From the NCBI GenBank assembly GCA_910579955.1, contig CAJTWE010000012.1, positions 6,300-70,299 of the forward strand: a stretch of DNA of 64,000 nucleotides, read 5' to 3'. Position 1 is the stretch's first letter; every line of letters begins with the position of its first letter. The position numbers and the translations under genes were made by a program. The notes beneath the pieces were generated by a model, which saw only the letters and a program-made list of their open reading frames with translations, searched no databases and was not told where the DNA came from. The DNA is from an uncultured Ruminococcus sp. GTDB taxonomy: Bacteria; Bacillota; Clostridia; Oscillospirales; Ruminococcaceae. This document shows positions 25,557 to 33,452 of the stretch, piece by piece.

Positions 25557-26456
25557 ATGAAAAAAGTACTTGTAACTGGTGGTACTGTATTTGTGAGCAG
25601 ATATATAGCAGAATATTATATTGCTAAAGGATACGATGTATACGTAATTAACAGAAATAGTAGAAAACAATCATTAGGTGTAAATCTGATTGAAGCAGAT
25701 AGACATAATTTGGGGAAGAAGCTTCATAAATTTCATTTTGATGTTGTAATAGATACCGGTTATACTGCTGAGGATGTTGATTTACTACTTGATGCATTAT
25801 ATAGTTACAGCAGTTATATTTTTATCAGTTCAAGCGCTGTTTATTCAGAATATGAAAAATTGCCATTTACAGAAGAAACTCAATTAGACATTAATAAATA
25901 TTGGGGAGAATATGGGATAAATAAAATTAAAGCAGAAAAGACATTGATTAAAAGAGATCCTAATGCATATATTCTTCGACCGCCATATTTATATGGCCCG
26001 ATGAATAATGTTTACAGAGAATCTTTTGTTTTTGATTGTGCTTTAAAAGACAGACCTTTTTATTTGCCTAATGATGGAAAAATGAAATTACAATTTTTTC
26101 ATGTAAATGATTTATGCAGATTTATAGATGTGGTTATTATGAAAAAACCGCTCCAACATATTTTTAATGTTGGAAATAAAGATACTGTTTCTGTTCGTGA
26201 ATGGGTTGAACTTTGCTATAATTCAGCAGGCAAAAAAGCACGTTTTGTAAATGTATTTGCTAACGTTGAACAAAGAAATTATTTTAGTTTTTATAACTAC
26301 GAGTATTATCTTGATGTTTCAAAACAATATGAACTGATGCATAATACGATGCCATTATATGAAGGTTTAAAAGAATCCTTTGACTGGTATAAAAACAATT
26401 CAGATAAAGTAAATAAAAAACCATTTTTAGAGTATATTGACAATAATTTAATTTAA
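25557..26456 (+). CDS. NAD-dependent epimerase/dehydratase family protein
   Basis: Extended SDR of 299 residues. The Rossmann motif near residue 7 reads TGGTVFVSR rather than the usual TGGTGFIGR, so two of the conserved glycines are replaced. The catalytic Y-x3-K lies in YGINKIKAE, and RPPYLYGP plus FNVGN are family marks. Substrate is probably a nucleotide sugar or related metabolite, but there is no pathway context. Together with the GNAT gene it forms a small accessory patch between transketolase and ylmC. Confidence 0.82.
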   Translation: MKKVLVTGGTVFVSRYIAEYYIAKGYDVYVINRNSRKQSLGVNLIEADRHNLGKKLHKFHFDVVIDTGYTAEDVDLLLDALYSYSSYIFISSSAVYSEYEKLPFTEETQLDINKYWGEYGINKIKAEKTLIKRDPNAYILRPPYLYGPMNNVYRESFVFDCALKDRPFYLPNDGKMKLQFFHVNDLCRFIDVVIMKKPLQHIFNVGNKDTVSVREWVELCYNSAGKKARFVNVFANVEQRNYFSFYNYEYYLDVSKQYELMHNTMPLYEGLKESFDWYKNNSDKVNKKPFLEYIDNNLI

Positions 26457-26480
26457 ATAAATTCTGATGTGCTTATAAAA

Positions 26481-26509
26481 TTACAGCTTAATCCATAATA
26501 AGCTATAAT
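26481..26509 (+). promoter_or_regulatory. ylmC promoter
   Basis: TTACAG (26481-26486), 17 bases, TATAAT (26504-26509), 44 bases before the ylmC ATG. Confidence 0.6.
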
Positions 26510-26553
26510 ATGTTATCTAATTTATGCATAAGCTTTATATGGAGGCGGTGTGA

Positions 26554-26829
26554 ATGATATGCAGCTTAACTGAGATAAAAGATAAAGATATTATCAATGT
26601 CAGAAGCGGCGAGAATCTGGGATATGCAGATGATGTATGCCTTGACACAAAAAACGCATCAGTAACAGGTCTTATAATTTATGGAAAGCCACGTTATTTT
26701 GGTATATTTGGCTCAAGAGAGAAAAGTGTTATCAGTTATGAACATATACGTCTTATAGGAAAAGATGTAATTCTTGTAGAACTAGAAAAAGCATCGGATT
26801 TGTTTGATTTAGATAAAATAGTCAAATAA
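26554..26829 (+). CDS. ylmC: YlmC/YmxH-family PRC-barrel protein
   Basis: 91 residues with a single PRC-barrel-like domain (IKDKDIINVRSGENLGYADDVCLD ... KSVISYEHIRLIGKDVILVEL), which matches the YlmC/YmxH family conserved in endospore-forming Firmicutes. The precise role is unknown. GGAGGCGG precedes the ATG. It stands alone, with a separate promoter. Confidence 0.88.
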   Translation: MICSLTEIKDKDIINVRSGENLGYADDVCLDTKNASVTGLIIYGKPRYFGIFGSREKSVISYEHIRLIGKDVILVELEKASDLFDLDKIVK

Positions 26830-26869
26830 AATGTTCAAAAAAATTGTTTGCGGAAATTCTTGTTTTTTC

Positions 26870-26898
26870 TTGCATTAAAATGGAAAGTATGATATAAT
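26870..26898 (+). promoter_or_regulatory. rpsB-tsf promoter
   Basis: TTGCAT (26870-26875), 17 bases, TATAAT (26893-26898) with TGA in front: a strong vegetative promoter. The transcript would have a leader of roughly 105 bases. Confidence 0.75.
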
Positions 26899-26910
26899 AA
26901 TTAGGCAATT

Positions 26911-26990
26911 CGCACGTTCGGTTTTTACAGATTGGTGCATATGTGAATATGTTGTCTGTAAGTCAAGTCGAGCGGAGGGCAAAAAACCAA
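26911..26990 (+). promoter_or_regulatory. Structured rpsB leader
   Basis: Nested pairings are visible: CATAT/ATATG around a GTGA loop, TTACAGA/TCTGTAA (26925-26931 and 26955-26961), and GGTTTTT/AAAAACC (26920-26926 and 26982-26988) that would enclose the others. The last two share two bases. The position, between promoter and S2 start, suggests a ribosomal-protein autoregulatory leader. Confidence 0.45.
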
Positions 26991-27009
26991 TATTTAGGAG
27001 GACTACACA

Positions 27010-27753
27010 ATGGGCGTAGTATCAATGAAACAGCTCCTCGAAGCTGGCGTACACTTTGGTCACCAGACCAGAAGATGGAACCCGAAGATGGCACAGTACA
27101 TCTTCACAGAAAGAAATGGTATTTACATTATCGACCTTCAGAAGACAGTAAAGAAGCTCGACGAAGCTTACATGTTCGTTCGTGACATCGCTGCACAGGG
27201 CGAATCTGTACTGTTTGTAGGTACAAAGAAGCAGGCAGGCGATTCCATTAAGGAAGAGGCTGTACGTGCAGGCGCTTACTATGTAAACGCACGTTGGCTG
27301 GGTGGTATGATGACAAACTTTACCACAATCCAGAGAAGAATCAAGAGACTTGAACAGCTTCATGAAATGGAAAATGATGGAACATTCAATCTTCTTCCTA
27401 AGAAGGAAGTTGGTAAGCTCCAGCTCGAAATTGAAAAGCTTGAAAAGTTCCTGGGTGGTATCAAGGATATGAAGAAGCTGCCAGGCGCACTCTTTATCGT
27501 TGACCCTCGTAAGGAAAGAATCGCTGTTGCAGAAGCTAAGAAGCTTAATATCCCGATCGTTGCTATCGTAGATACAAACTGCGATCCTGATGAGATTGAT
27601 TATGTAATTCCGGGTAACGATGACGCTATCCGTGCAGTACGTCTGATCGCTGGCGTAATGGCTGATGCTATTATCGAAGGCAGACAGGGCGCTGATGCTA
27701 CTGCTGAAGCTGCTACAGAAGAAGTTGCTGCTGAGGAAGCTGCTGCTGAATAA
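27010..27753 (+). CDS. rpsB: 30S ribosomal protein S2
   Basis: Small-subunit protein S2. Signatures VHFGHQTRRWNPKM near the N-terminus, GTKKQA, NARWLGGMMTNF and the later NIPIVAIVDTNCDPD are all present. 247 residues, with an Ala/Glu-rich tail. TTAGGAGG precedes the ATG. A terminator-like hairpin stands between it and tsf. Confidence 0.98.
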   Translation: MGVVSMKQLLEAGVHFGHQTRRWNPKMAQYIFTERNGIYIIDLQKTVKKLDEAYMFVRDIAAQGESVLFVGTKKQAGDSIKEEAVRAGAYYVNARWLGGMMTNFTTIQRRIKRLEQLHEMENDGTFNLLPKKEVGKLQLEIEKLEKFLGGIKDMKKLPGALFIVDPRKERIAVAEAKKLNIPIVAIVDTNCDPDEIDYVIPGNDDAIRAVRLIAGVMADAIIEGRQGADATAEAATEEVAAEEAAAE

Positions 27754-27759
27754 GACTTT

Positions 27760-27797
27760 AAACCCGAATATGTAAGTTTTCATATTCGGGTTTTTCT
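27760..27797 (+). terminator. Hairpin between rpsB and tsf
   Basis: AAACCCGAATATG (27760-27772) pairs perfectly with CATATTCGGGTTT (27781-27793), followed by TTC. It probably reduces, rather than blocks, readthrough into tsf, since no separate tsf promoter is evident. Confidence 0.75.
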
Positions 27798-27828
27798 GAA
27801 TAAATTTAGATTATAGGAGGAAATAGAA

Positions 27829-28734
27829 ATGGCAATTTCTGCTAAAGATGTAAATGAACTGCGCAAGATGACAGGCGTGGGTATGATGGATTGTAAAAAG
27901 GCTCTCATGGAGACTGACGGCAATGTAGATAAGGCAATCGAACTGCTGCGTGAAAAAGGTCTGGCAAGCCAGGCTAAAAAGGCTGACAGAGTTGCTGCTG
28001 AGGGTATGGTAGTAGCTAAGGTTAATGCTGACAACACAATCGGTGCTGTAGTAGAAGTTAACTCTGAAACAGACTTCGTTGCTAATACAGATGAATTTAA
28101 GGCTTTCGTAAATACAGTAGCTGATACTATCATTGAAAAGAATCCAGCTGACGTTGAAGCTCTGAAGGCTTGCACTATTTCTGGCGGTACAATGACAGTT
28201 GACGAAGCACTTCAGGAACTGTTCCTTAAGATTCGTGAGAATCTCCAGATCCGTCGTTTCGTTCGTCTGGAAGGTATTCTTGTTCCTTATATCCACGGCG
28301 GCGGTAAGATCGGCGTTATGGTTAAGGCTGAAGCTCCAGAAGCTACAGAAGGCGTTCTGACAGCAGCTAAGGATTGTGCTCTCCAGGTTGCAGCAATGAA
28401 TCCTCCTTACCTTTGCAGAGAAGATGTTCCAGCATCTGTTCTTGAAGAAGAAAAGAAGATCATTCTGGCTCAGATGGCCGAAGATCCTAAAATGGCTTCT
28501 AAGCCTGATCAGGTTAAGGAAAAGATCGCTGCTGGTAAGGTTGGCAAGTATTATTCTGAAAACTGCCTGCTTGAGCAGACATTCGTTAAGGATAGTTCTA
28601 TGAACGTTCAGCAGTATGTTGACAGTATCGCTAAGGGTGCTAAGATCGTTGAATTCGTTCGCTATGAGCGTGGCGAAGGCATCGAAAAGAGAGTTGACAA
28701 TTTCGCTGATGAAATCGCAAGCATGATCAAGTAA
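27829..28734 (+). CDS. tsf: Translation elongation factor Ts
   Basis: Nucleotide exchange factor of EF-Tu. The N-terminal UBA-like domain carries MTGVGMMDCKKALMETDGN (about residues 14-32), and the core starts with VEVNSETDFVANTDEFK. 301 residues is normal. GGAGGAAA precedes the ATG. Confidence 0.97.
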   Translation: MAISAKDVNELRKMTGVGMMDCKKALMETDGNVDKAIELLREKGLASQAKKADRVAAEGMVVAKVNADNTIGAVVEVNSETDFVANTDEFKAFVNTVADTIIEKNPADVEALKACTISGGTMTVDEALQELFLKIRENLQIRRFVRLEGILVPYIHGGGKIGVMVKAEAPEATEGVLTAAKDCALQVAAMNPPYLCREDVPASVLEEEKKIILAQMAEDPKMASKPDQVKEKIAAGKVGKYYSENCLLEQTFVKDSSMNVQQYVDSIAKGAKIVEFVRYERGEGIEKRVDNFADEIASMIK

Positions 28735-28753
28735 GATTTGATTTAGCATTTAT

Positions 28754-28798
28754 AAATCCGCTTTTGGTAATTTTACTGAAAGCGGATTTGTGTTTTTT
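28754..28798 (+). terminator. tsf terminator
   Basis: AAATCCGCTTTT (28754-28765) pairs with AAAGCGGATTT (28779-28789), followed by GTGTTTTTT. It ends the rpsB-tsf unit. Confidence 0.8.
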
Positions 28799-28828
28799 AG
28801 AATATCAACTCATGAAAGAGAGATAAAT

Positions 28829-29551
28829 ATGAATGATCAGTTTATTCAAAAGATAGATATTGATTGGTCGAAGATTAGTGCAAACAGTTATTTAAAAAAG
28901 ATAAATTCGATAAAGAATATGAACACATTGGTTTTCAATAAACCTATTACATTTTTCGTTGGAGAAAATGGAAGTGGAAAATCCACTTTATTAGAAGCAA
29001 TTGCTGTAGAGTACGGTTTCAATCCGGAGGGTGGAACTAAAAATTATCATTTTTCAACGTATGATTCTCATTCCGAACTGTGCAATGCAATTAGAATTAC
29101 AAAAGGCACATGCAGACCAAAATGTGGATATTTTCTTAGAGCAGAAAGTTTTTATAACGTAGCAACAAAAGAAGAGGAATATGCGGATATTGCCCACCCT
29201 TCAAAAAAATATCATGAGAAATCTCATGGCGAAAGTTTTTTGACAATTGCACAAAATTACATGAGAGCCAACGGCATTTATATTTTTGATGAACCGGAAG
29301 CAGCTTTGTCACCGCAAAGACAATTAACATTATTAATTGATATACATACGTGCGCCCAAAAAGGCTCACAGTTTATAATAGCAACACATTCTCCTATCTT
29401 ATTGGGAATGCCTAATGCCGATATATATAGTTTTAACGATGAAGAAATACAGCTTTGCAGATATGAGGAAACAGATAGTTATATAGTAACAGAAATGTTT
29501 ATTAATAATCGAGATAATTTGCTTCATAAATTATTGAATGAGAAATTGTAA
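28829..29551 (+). CDS. AAA/ABC-type ATPase, accessory
   Basis: 240-residue single-domain ATPase of the AAA_21/SMC-like type. Walker A GENGSGKST is at residues 45-53, a signature-like SHGESF near 132, Walker B is IYIFDEPEAALS and the switch His lies in IIATHSPILLG. There is no membrane part and no adjacent partner, so its substrate is unknown; transport is unlikely. Start at 28829 is chosen over the upstream frame start because that start lies inside the tsf terminator; GAAAGAGAG is a weak ribosome site. It interrupts the conserved order tsf-pyrH and has its own terminator. Confidence 0.75.
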   Translation: MNDQFIQKIDIDWSKISANSYLKKINSIKNMNTLVFNKPITFFVGENGSGKSTLLEAIAVEYGFNPEGGTKNYHFSTYDSHSELCNAIRITKGTCRPKCGYFLRAESFYNVATKEEEYADIAHPSKKYHEKSHGESFLTIAQNYMRANGIYIFDEPEAALSPQRQLTLLIDIHTCAQKGSQFIIATHSPILLGMPNADIYSFNDEEIQLCRYEETDSYIVTEMFINNRDNLLHKLLNEKL

Positions 29552-29560
29552 TTTTTTCAG

Positions 29561-29591
29561 CATGAGAAAGAGTGTTCCTCATGTTTTTTTA
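29561..29591 (+). terminator. Terminator of the AAA ATPase gene
   Basis: CATGAG (29561-29566) pairs with CTCATG (29578-29583), followed by TTTTTTT. The stem is short, but the T-tract is strong. Confidence 0.6.
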
Positions 29592-29643
29592 TTTATTTGC
29601 AAAAAGTCACTTTACATTTTATGAAAAATAGGATAAAATAGTA
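29591..29643 (+). repeat. Promoter-bearing direct repeat, copy 1
   Basis: 53 bases that match 30375-30427 at 47 positions without gaps. Each copy carries TTTACA, 17 bases, TAAAAT. This copy (-35 29611-29616, -10 29634-29639) serves the acetyltransferase gene. Confidence 0.85.
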
Positions 29644-29671
29644 ATATTAAGTATGTTAGGAGAATTTACAA

Positions 29672-30289
29672 ATGACTGAATTAGAGAAAATGTTAAAAGG
29701 TAAAATATATGATCCATCTGATAGTACACTGGATTTTCAAAGAAAAAAGGCTCATAGATTATCAAAAGATTATAACGATACCTATGACGATGAAGATAAA
29801 AAACGCTTTGAAATTATGAAAGAGCTTATTCCTGATATGGGAAAAGGAACATATATTCAAGGTCCGATTCAAGTTGACTATGGAATCAACACAAAATTTG
29901 GTGAAAATTGCTATGCAAATTTCAATTTAGTTATTCTGGATACCTGTCCTGTAACAATAGGAAATAATGTCTTTTTTGGCCCTAACTGCACACTTGCAAC
30001 ACCAATTCATCCGTTATTGCCAGAAGAACGTAAAATGAAATACAAAGAAGATGGAACAGCGTATGATCTGGAATATGCAAAACCTATTACAATAGAAGAT
30101 GATTGTTGGATTGCTTCTAATGTAACTATTTGTGGTGGTGTCAAAATAAGTAAAGGTGCTGTAATAGGTGCTGGTAGTGTTGTTACTAAAGATATACCGG
30201 AAGGTGTATTTGCTGCTGGCAATCCATGCAGAGTAATCAGAAAAATCACAAAATCTGATTCCATAAATTTAAAATCCGAGCTGTTTTGA
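29672..30289 (+). CDS. Sugar O-acetyltransferase, maltose/galactoside type
   Basis: 205-residue left-handed beta-helix acetyltransferase of the Maa/LacA/NodL group. An N-terminal helical region (ELEKMLKGKIYDPSD) precedes hexapeptide repeats (NCYANFNLVILD, PVTIGNNVFFGPNCTLATPIHPL with the catalytic His, then IGAGSVVTKDIPEGVFAAGNPCRVIR). It probably acetylates a sugar with acetyl-CoA. It stands between two copies of a 53-base promoter repeat and interrupts the tsf-pyrH order, which suggests later arrival. Confidence 0.88.
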   Translation: MTELEKMLKGKIYDPSDSTLDFQRKKAHRLSKDYNDTYDDEDKKRFEIMKELIPDMGKGTYIQGPIQVDYGINTKFGENCYANFNLVILDTCPVTIGNNVFFGPNCTLATPIHPLLPEERKMKYKEDGTAYDLEYAKPITIEDDCWIASNVTICGGVKISKGAVIGAGSVVTKDIPEGVFAAGNPCRVIRKITKSDSINLKSELF

Positions 30290-30336
30290 ATAATTCTTTC
30301 TACTTCATAAATTGATATTAAATCAACGCTCGCATA

Positions 30337-30371
30337 ATATATATGTAATATTTTACATATATATCTTCTTT
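30337..30371 (+). terminator. Terminator-like hairpin behind the acetyltransferase
   Basis: ATATATATGTAA (30337-30348) pairs perfectly with TTACATATATAT (30353-30364), followed by CTTCTTTTT. It is AT-rich, so of moderate strength. Confidence 0.55.
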
Positions 30372-30374
30372 TTC

Positions 30375-30427
30375 ATTTATTTACGAAAAATCACTTTACA
30401 TTTTATGAAAAATAGTGTAAAATAATA
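30375..30427 (+). repeat. Promoter-bearing direct repeat, copy 2 (pyrH promoter)
   Basis: Second copy of the 53-base repeat. TTTACA (30395-30400), 17 bases, TAAAAT (30418-30423) makes the promoter for pyrH-frr and probably the genes beyond. Confidence 0.85.
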
Positions 30428-30493
30428 TAGGAAGTGTAATATGTAATTATATGCATATAAAGCAGTTAATCCAAATCGAAAGGACAAGCAAAA

Positions 30494-31207
30494 ATGGAAC
30501 TTAAATATAAACGTGTTGTATTAAAGCTGAGCGGTGAAGCGCTTGCAGGAGAAAAGAAAACTGGCCTTGATTTTGAGGTTATAAACAAAATCTGTGCAAG
30601 TATCAAAAAATGCGTCGATGCAGGAGCACAAATTGGCATCGTTGTAGGCGGAGGCAACTTCTGGAGAGGTAGATCTTCTGGAAATATGGATCGTACTCGT
30701 GCTGACCATATAGGTATGCTGGCCACCACTATGAACGCTCTTGCTGTTGCTGACTCCCTTGAATCACTTGGGGTTGAGGTTCGTGTTCAGACTGCCATTT
30801 CAATGCAGGCAATTGCAGAACCTTATATTCGCAATCGTGCTATACGTCATATGGACAAGGGCAGAGTTGTAATTTTTGGATGCGGTACAGGAAGTCCATT
30901 CTTCTCAACAGATACAGCAGCAACTCTTCGTGCTGTTGAAATCGAAGCTGATATTCTCCTAAAAGCAACTCTCGTTGACGGTGTATATGATAAAGATCCT
31001 CATAAGTATTCCGATGCTGTAAAATATGAAACTATCACATTCAGCGATGTTCTTGGCAGCGCACTGGCTGTAATGGACAGCACAGCAGCTTCTATGTGCC
31101 GTGATAATCAGATGCCTATGCTGGTATTTGACCTGAGCCGTCCTGATAATATTTATGATGCTATAATGGGTAAACCAATTGGCACTGTTGTAGCTGAAAA
31201 CGAATAA
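30494..31207 (+). CDS. pyrH: UMP kinase
   Basis: Phosphorylates UMP to UDP. The 237-residue amino-acid-kinase fold has VVLKLSGEALAG at the N-terminus, IVVGGGNFWRG, then DHIGMLATTMNALA and GTGSPFFSTDTAA, all typical of bacterial PyrH. The ribosome site upstream (AAAGGACAAG) is acceptable. frr follows in the usual order. Confidence 0.97.
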   Translation: MELKYKRVVLKLSGEALAGEKKTGLDFEVINKICASIKKCVDAGAQIGIVVGGGNFWRGRSSGNMDRTRADHIGMLATTMNALAVADSLESLGVEVRVQTAISMQAIAEPYIRNRAIRHMDKGRVVIFGCGTGSPFFSTDTAATLRAVEIEADILLKATLVDGVYDKDPHKYSDAVKYETITFSDVLGSALAVMDSTAASMCRDNQMPMLVFDLSRPDNIYDAIMGKPIGTVVAENE

Positions 31208-31236
31208 TTATTTAATATTGAAAGGAACTAAAAATC

Positions 31237-31791
31237 ATGAAAGCAGTATTAAAAGAAACAGAAGAAAAAATGCAGAAAACCATCGCTCGTCTTGATAAAG
31301 ACTTGGCAGCTATTCGTGCAGGCAGAGCTAACCCGGCAGTACTTGATAAAGTAACTGTTGACTACTATGGTGCTCCTACACCTATTCAGCAGATGGCTGC
31401 TATCTCAGTAGCAGAAGCTCGTATTCTGGTAATTCAGCCATGGGATATGTCTTCACTAAAATCTATAGAAAAAGCTATACTTGCTTCCGACATTGGCATC
31501 ACTCCTACAAATGACGGTAAAGTTCTTAGACTTGCATTTCCACAGTTGACAGAAGATCGCCGTAAGGAACTTTGTAAATCAATAAAGAAATACGGCGAAG
31601 AGGCAAAGGTTGCTGTAAGAAATGTACGTCGTGATGCTATGGACAAGCTCAAGGCAATGAAAAAGAACTCCGAGCTTACAGAAGATGATGTAAAGAACGG
31701 AGAAAAGGATATCCAGAAGCTGACAGACCGTTACTGTGATGAAGCAGATAAGTCTATCACTGCTAAGGAAAAGGAAATCATGAGCATCTAA
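31237..31791 (+). CDS. frr: Ribosome recycling factor
   Basis: Splits post-termination ribosomes with EF-G. 184 residues, the standard size; IRAGRANPAVLDKVTVDYYGAPTPIQQMA is the family core, and the C-terminal helix KSITAKEKEIMSI is intact. TTGAAAGGA upstream of the ATG. Confidence 0.97.
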   Translation: MKAVLKETEEKMQKTIARLDKDLAAIRAGRANPAVLDKVTVDYYGAPTPIQQMAAISVAEARILVIQPWDMSSLKSIEKAILASDIGITPTNDGKVLRLAFPQLTEDRRKELCKSIKKYGEEAKVAVRNVRRDAMDKLKAMKKNSELTEDDVKNGEKDIQKLTDRYCDEADKSITAKEKEIMSI

Positions 31792-31806
31792 AGGGGGAAG
31801 TTAAAA

Positions 31807-32562
31807 ATGGCTTTTTCCTTCTTAAAGAAGAATATGGCTGCGGAACAGAATGAACATTCTCTTCCGGAAGTTCTTCCAAAACACGTTGCATTTATTATGG
31901 ACGGCAATGGCCGATGGGCTAAAAAGCGTGGTATGCCAAGAAAATTTGGACATCGTGAGGGTGCTAAAACTTTCCATGATATTACTCGTTACTGCCGTTC
32001 TATAGGTATAAAAAATGCCTCTTTTTATGTTTTTTCCACGGAAAATTGGAAACGTCCAAAAGAAGAAATTGACGCTATTATGAATCTTCTTTGGGAATAT
32101 CTTAATGATTGTGATGAATATCTGGAACAGGAAGTTCGTATGATATTTATAGGGGATAAATCAAGACTCCCGAAAAAAATACGCAATCGTATGATTGAAC
32201 TTGAAGAAGATTCTAAAAAATATAATAAAATGAATCTCATTCTCGCAATCAATTATGGCGGAAGAGATGAGATTACCTTTGCGGCACGTCAACTGGCAGA
32301 AAAAGTTGTCAAGGGTGAAATAAAACCTGCGGATATATCAGAAGACATTTTAGGTCAACATCTTTATACAAAAGAAATTCCAGACGTTGACCTGATGATA
32401 CGTCCAAGCGGTGAGCTTAGACTTTCAAATTTCCTCATATGGCAATGTGCTTATGCTGAGTACTATTTCACAGATGTTTTGTGGCCTGACTTTGCGAGGA
32501 GCGAACTGGATAAAGCGCTCATAGATTTTGCAAGCCGTGGACGCCGTTTTGGAGGTGTATAA
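31807..32562 (+). CDS. uppS: Undecaprenyl diphosphate synthase
   Basis: Makes the C55 lipid carrier for cell-wall synthesis. Signature AFIMDGNGRWAKKRGMPR is near residues 30-47, and RPSGELRLSNFLIWQCAYAE near the C-terminus. 251 residues. AAGGGGG upstream of the ATG. It forms a row with cdsA, dxr, rseP and ispG. Confidence 0.97.
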   Translation: MAFSFLKKNMAAEQNEHSLPEVLPKHVAFIMDGNGRWAKKRGMPRKFGHREGAKTFHDITRYCRSIGIKNASFYVFSTENWKRPKEEIDAIMNLLWEYLNDCDEYLEQEVRMIFIGDKSRLPKKIRNRMIELEEDSKKYNKMNLILAINYGGRDEITFAARQLAEKVVKGEIKPADISEDILGQHLYTKEIPDVDLMIRPSGELRLSNFLIWQCAYAEYYFTDVLWPDFARSELDKALIDFASRGRRFGGV

Positions 32563-32564
32563 GT

Positions 32565-33383
32565 ATGAAGACACGTATAATTTCTGGAACTGTAGCAGTA
32601 ATACTTTTAATATTAATTCTTATTCTCAATAAAACATTCGTCTATCCTTTGTGTATAGGTCTTATTTCAGCAATGGCGGTCATGGAATTGCTTCGTGCAG
32701 ATAAATGTCTAAAATACACATTTTCTGTAGCCGCTGCTTGTATCGCTGCACTTGCTACACCTTTTTTCAAATTCTTCGGACTTTCTGGCTGGAGTACATT
32801 TATCACAGCAATTGCTATAATGATAATATTCTTTGATTTTATAAAAAATCATAAGGACAGAACATTTCAGCAAACAGCGTACATTTTGACTGTAGCTGTA
32901 TTTATACCTTATTCAATGAATCTTCTTGTAAGTTTGCTGCTTATGAGCGATAAATTTGGTCTTGTTTATGTAATACTTGCGCTTTGTGCAGCATGGATAT
33001 CAGATACAGGAGCTTATTTTACGGGAACTTTCTTAGGAAAACATAAGCTTTGCCCAGAAATCAGCCCGAAAAAAACTGTTGAAGGATTTATTGGAGGCAT
33101 TGCAGCTGATATAATTGTTATGATCTTGGTAAGCGTAATATACGGACTTATTGCAGACGTTCATGTAAACTATCTTTGGCTTATATTTACGGCTTCCGTA
33201 TGCTCTGTGACTGGAGTTTTGGGTGATCTTTGTGCATCACTTATCAAGCGACAGAGAAATATCAAGGATTTCGGAAATATTATGCCAGGTCACGGCGGAG
33301 TTATGGACAGATTCGATAGTGTAATGTTCACTGTTCCTGTTTTCTTTGCCTGTGTATCTGCCATTCCGATTTATTCTATTTAA
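32565..33383 (+). CDS. cdsA: Phosphatidate cytidylyltransferase
   Basis: Makes CDP-diacylglycerol for phospholipid synthesis. 272 residues with about eight membrane segments; the CDP-diglyceride synthetase signature is SLIKRQRNIKDFGNIMPGHGGVMDRFDS near the C-terminus. It starts two bases after uppS, with GGAGG in the end of uppS. Confidence 0.95.
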   Translation: MKTRIISGTVAVILLILILILNKTFVYPLCIGLISAMAVMELLRADKCLKYTFSVAAACIAALATPFFKFFGLSGWSTFITAIAIMIIFFDFIKNHKDRTFQQTAYILTVAVFIPYSMNLLVSLLLMSDKFGLVYVILALCAAWISDTGAYFTGTFLGKHKLCPEISPKKTVEGFIGGIAADIIVMILVSVIYGLIADVHVNYLWLIFTASVCSVTGVLGDLCASLIKRQRNIKDFGNIMPGHGGVMDRFDSVMFTVPVFFACVSAIPIYSI

Positions 33384-33399
33384 AAGAATATCCGACATT

Positions 33400-33422
33400 C
33401 CCTCATAGGCTTTCTATGAGGG
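33400..33422 (+). terminator. Hairpin between cdsA and dxr
   Basis: CCCTCATAG (33400-33408) pairs perfectly with CTATGAGGG (33414-33422) around GCTTT. Only TTT follows, so it may be an RNA processing or partial termination site. Confidence 0.5.
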
Positions 33423-33452
33423 TTTGCCGCATTGTAGAGAGGAGTTTTACAT

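Noticed and set aside
27022..27783. 253-codon antisense frame over rpsB
   Set aside because: Same codon-bias shadow; rpsB is certain on the other strand.
27811..28749. 312-codon antisense frame over tsf
   Set aside because: Mirrors the strongly biased codon use of tsf; the product is Cys/Phe/Ser-rich without any domain, and there is no promoter or ribosome site.
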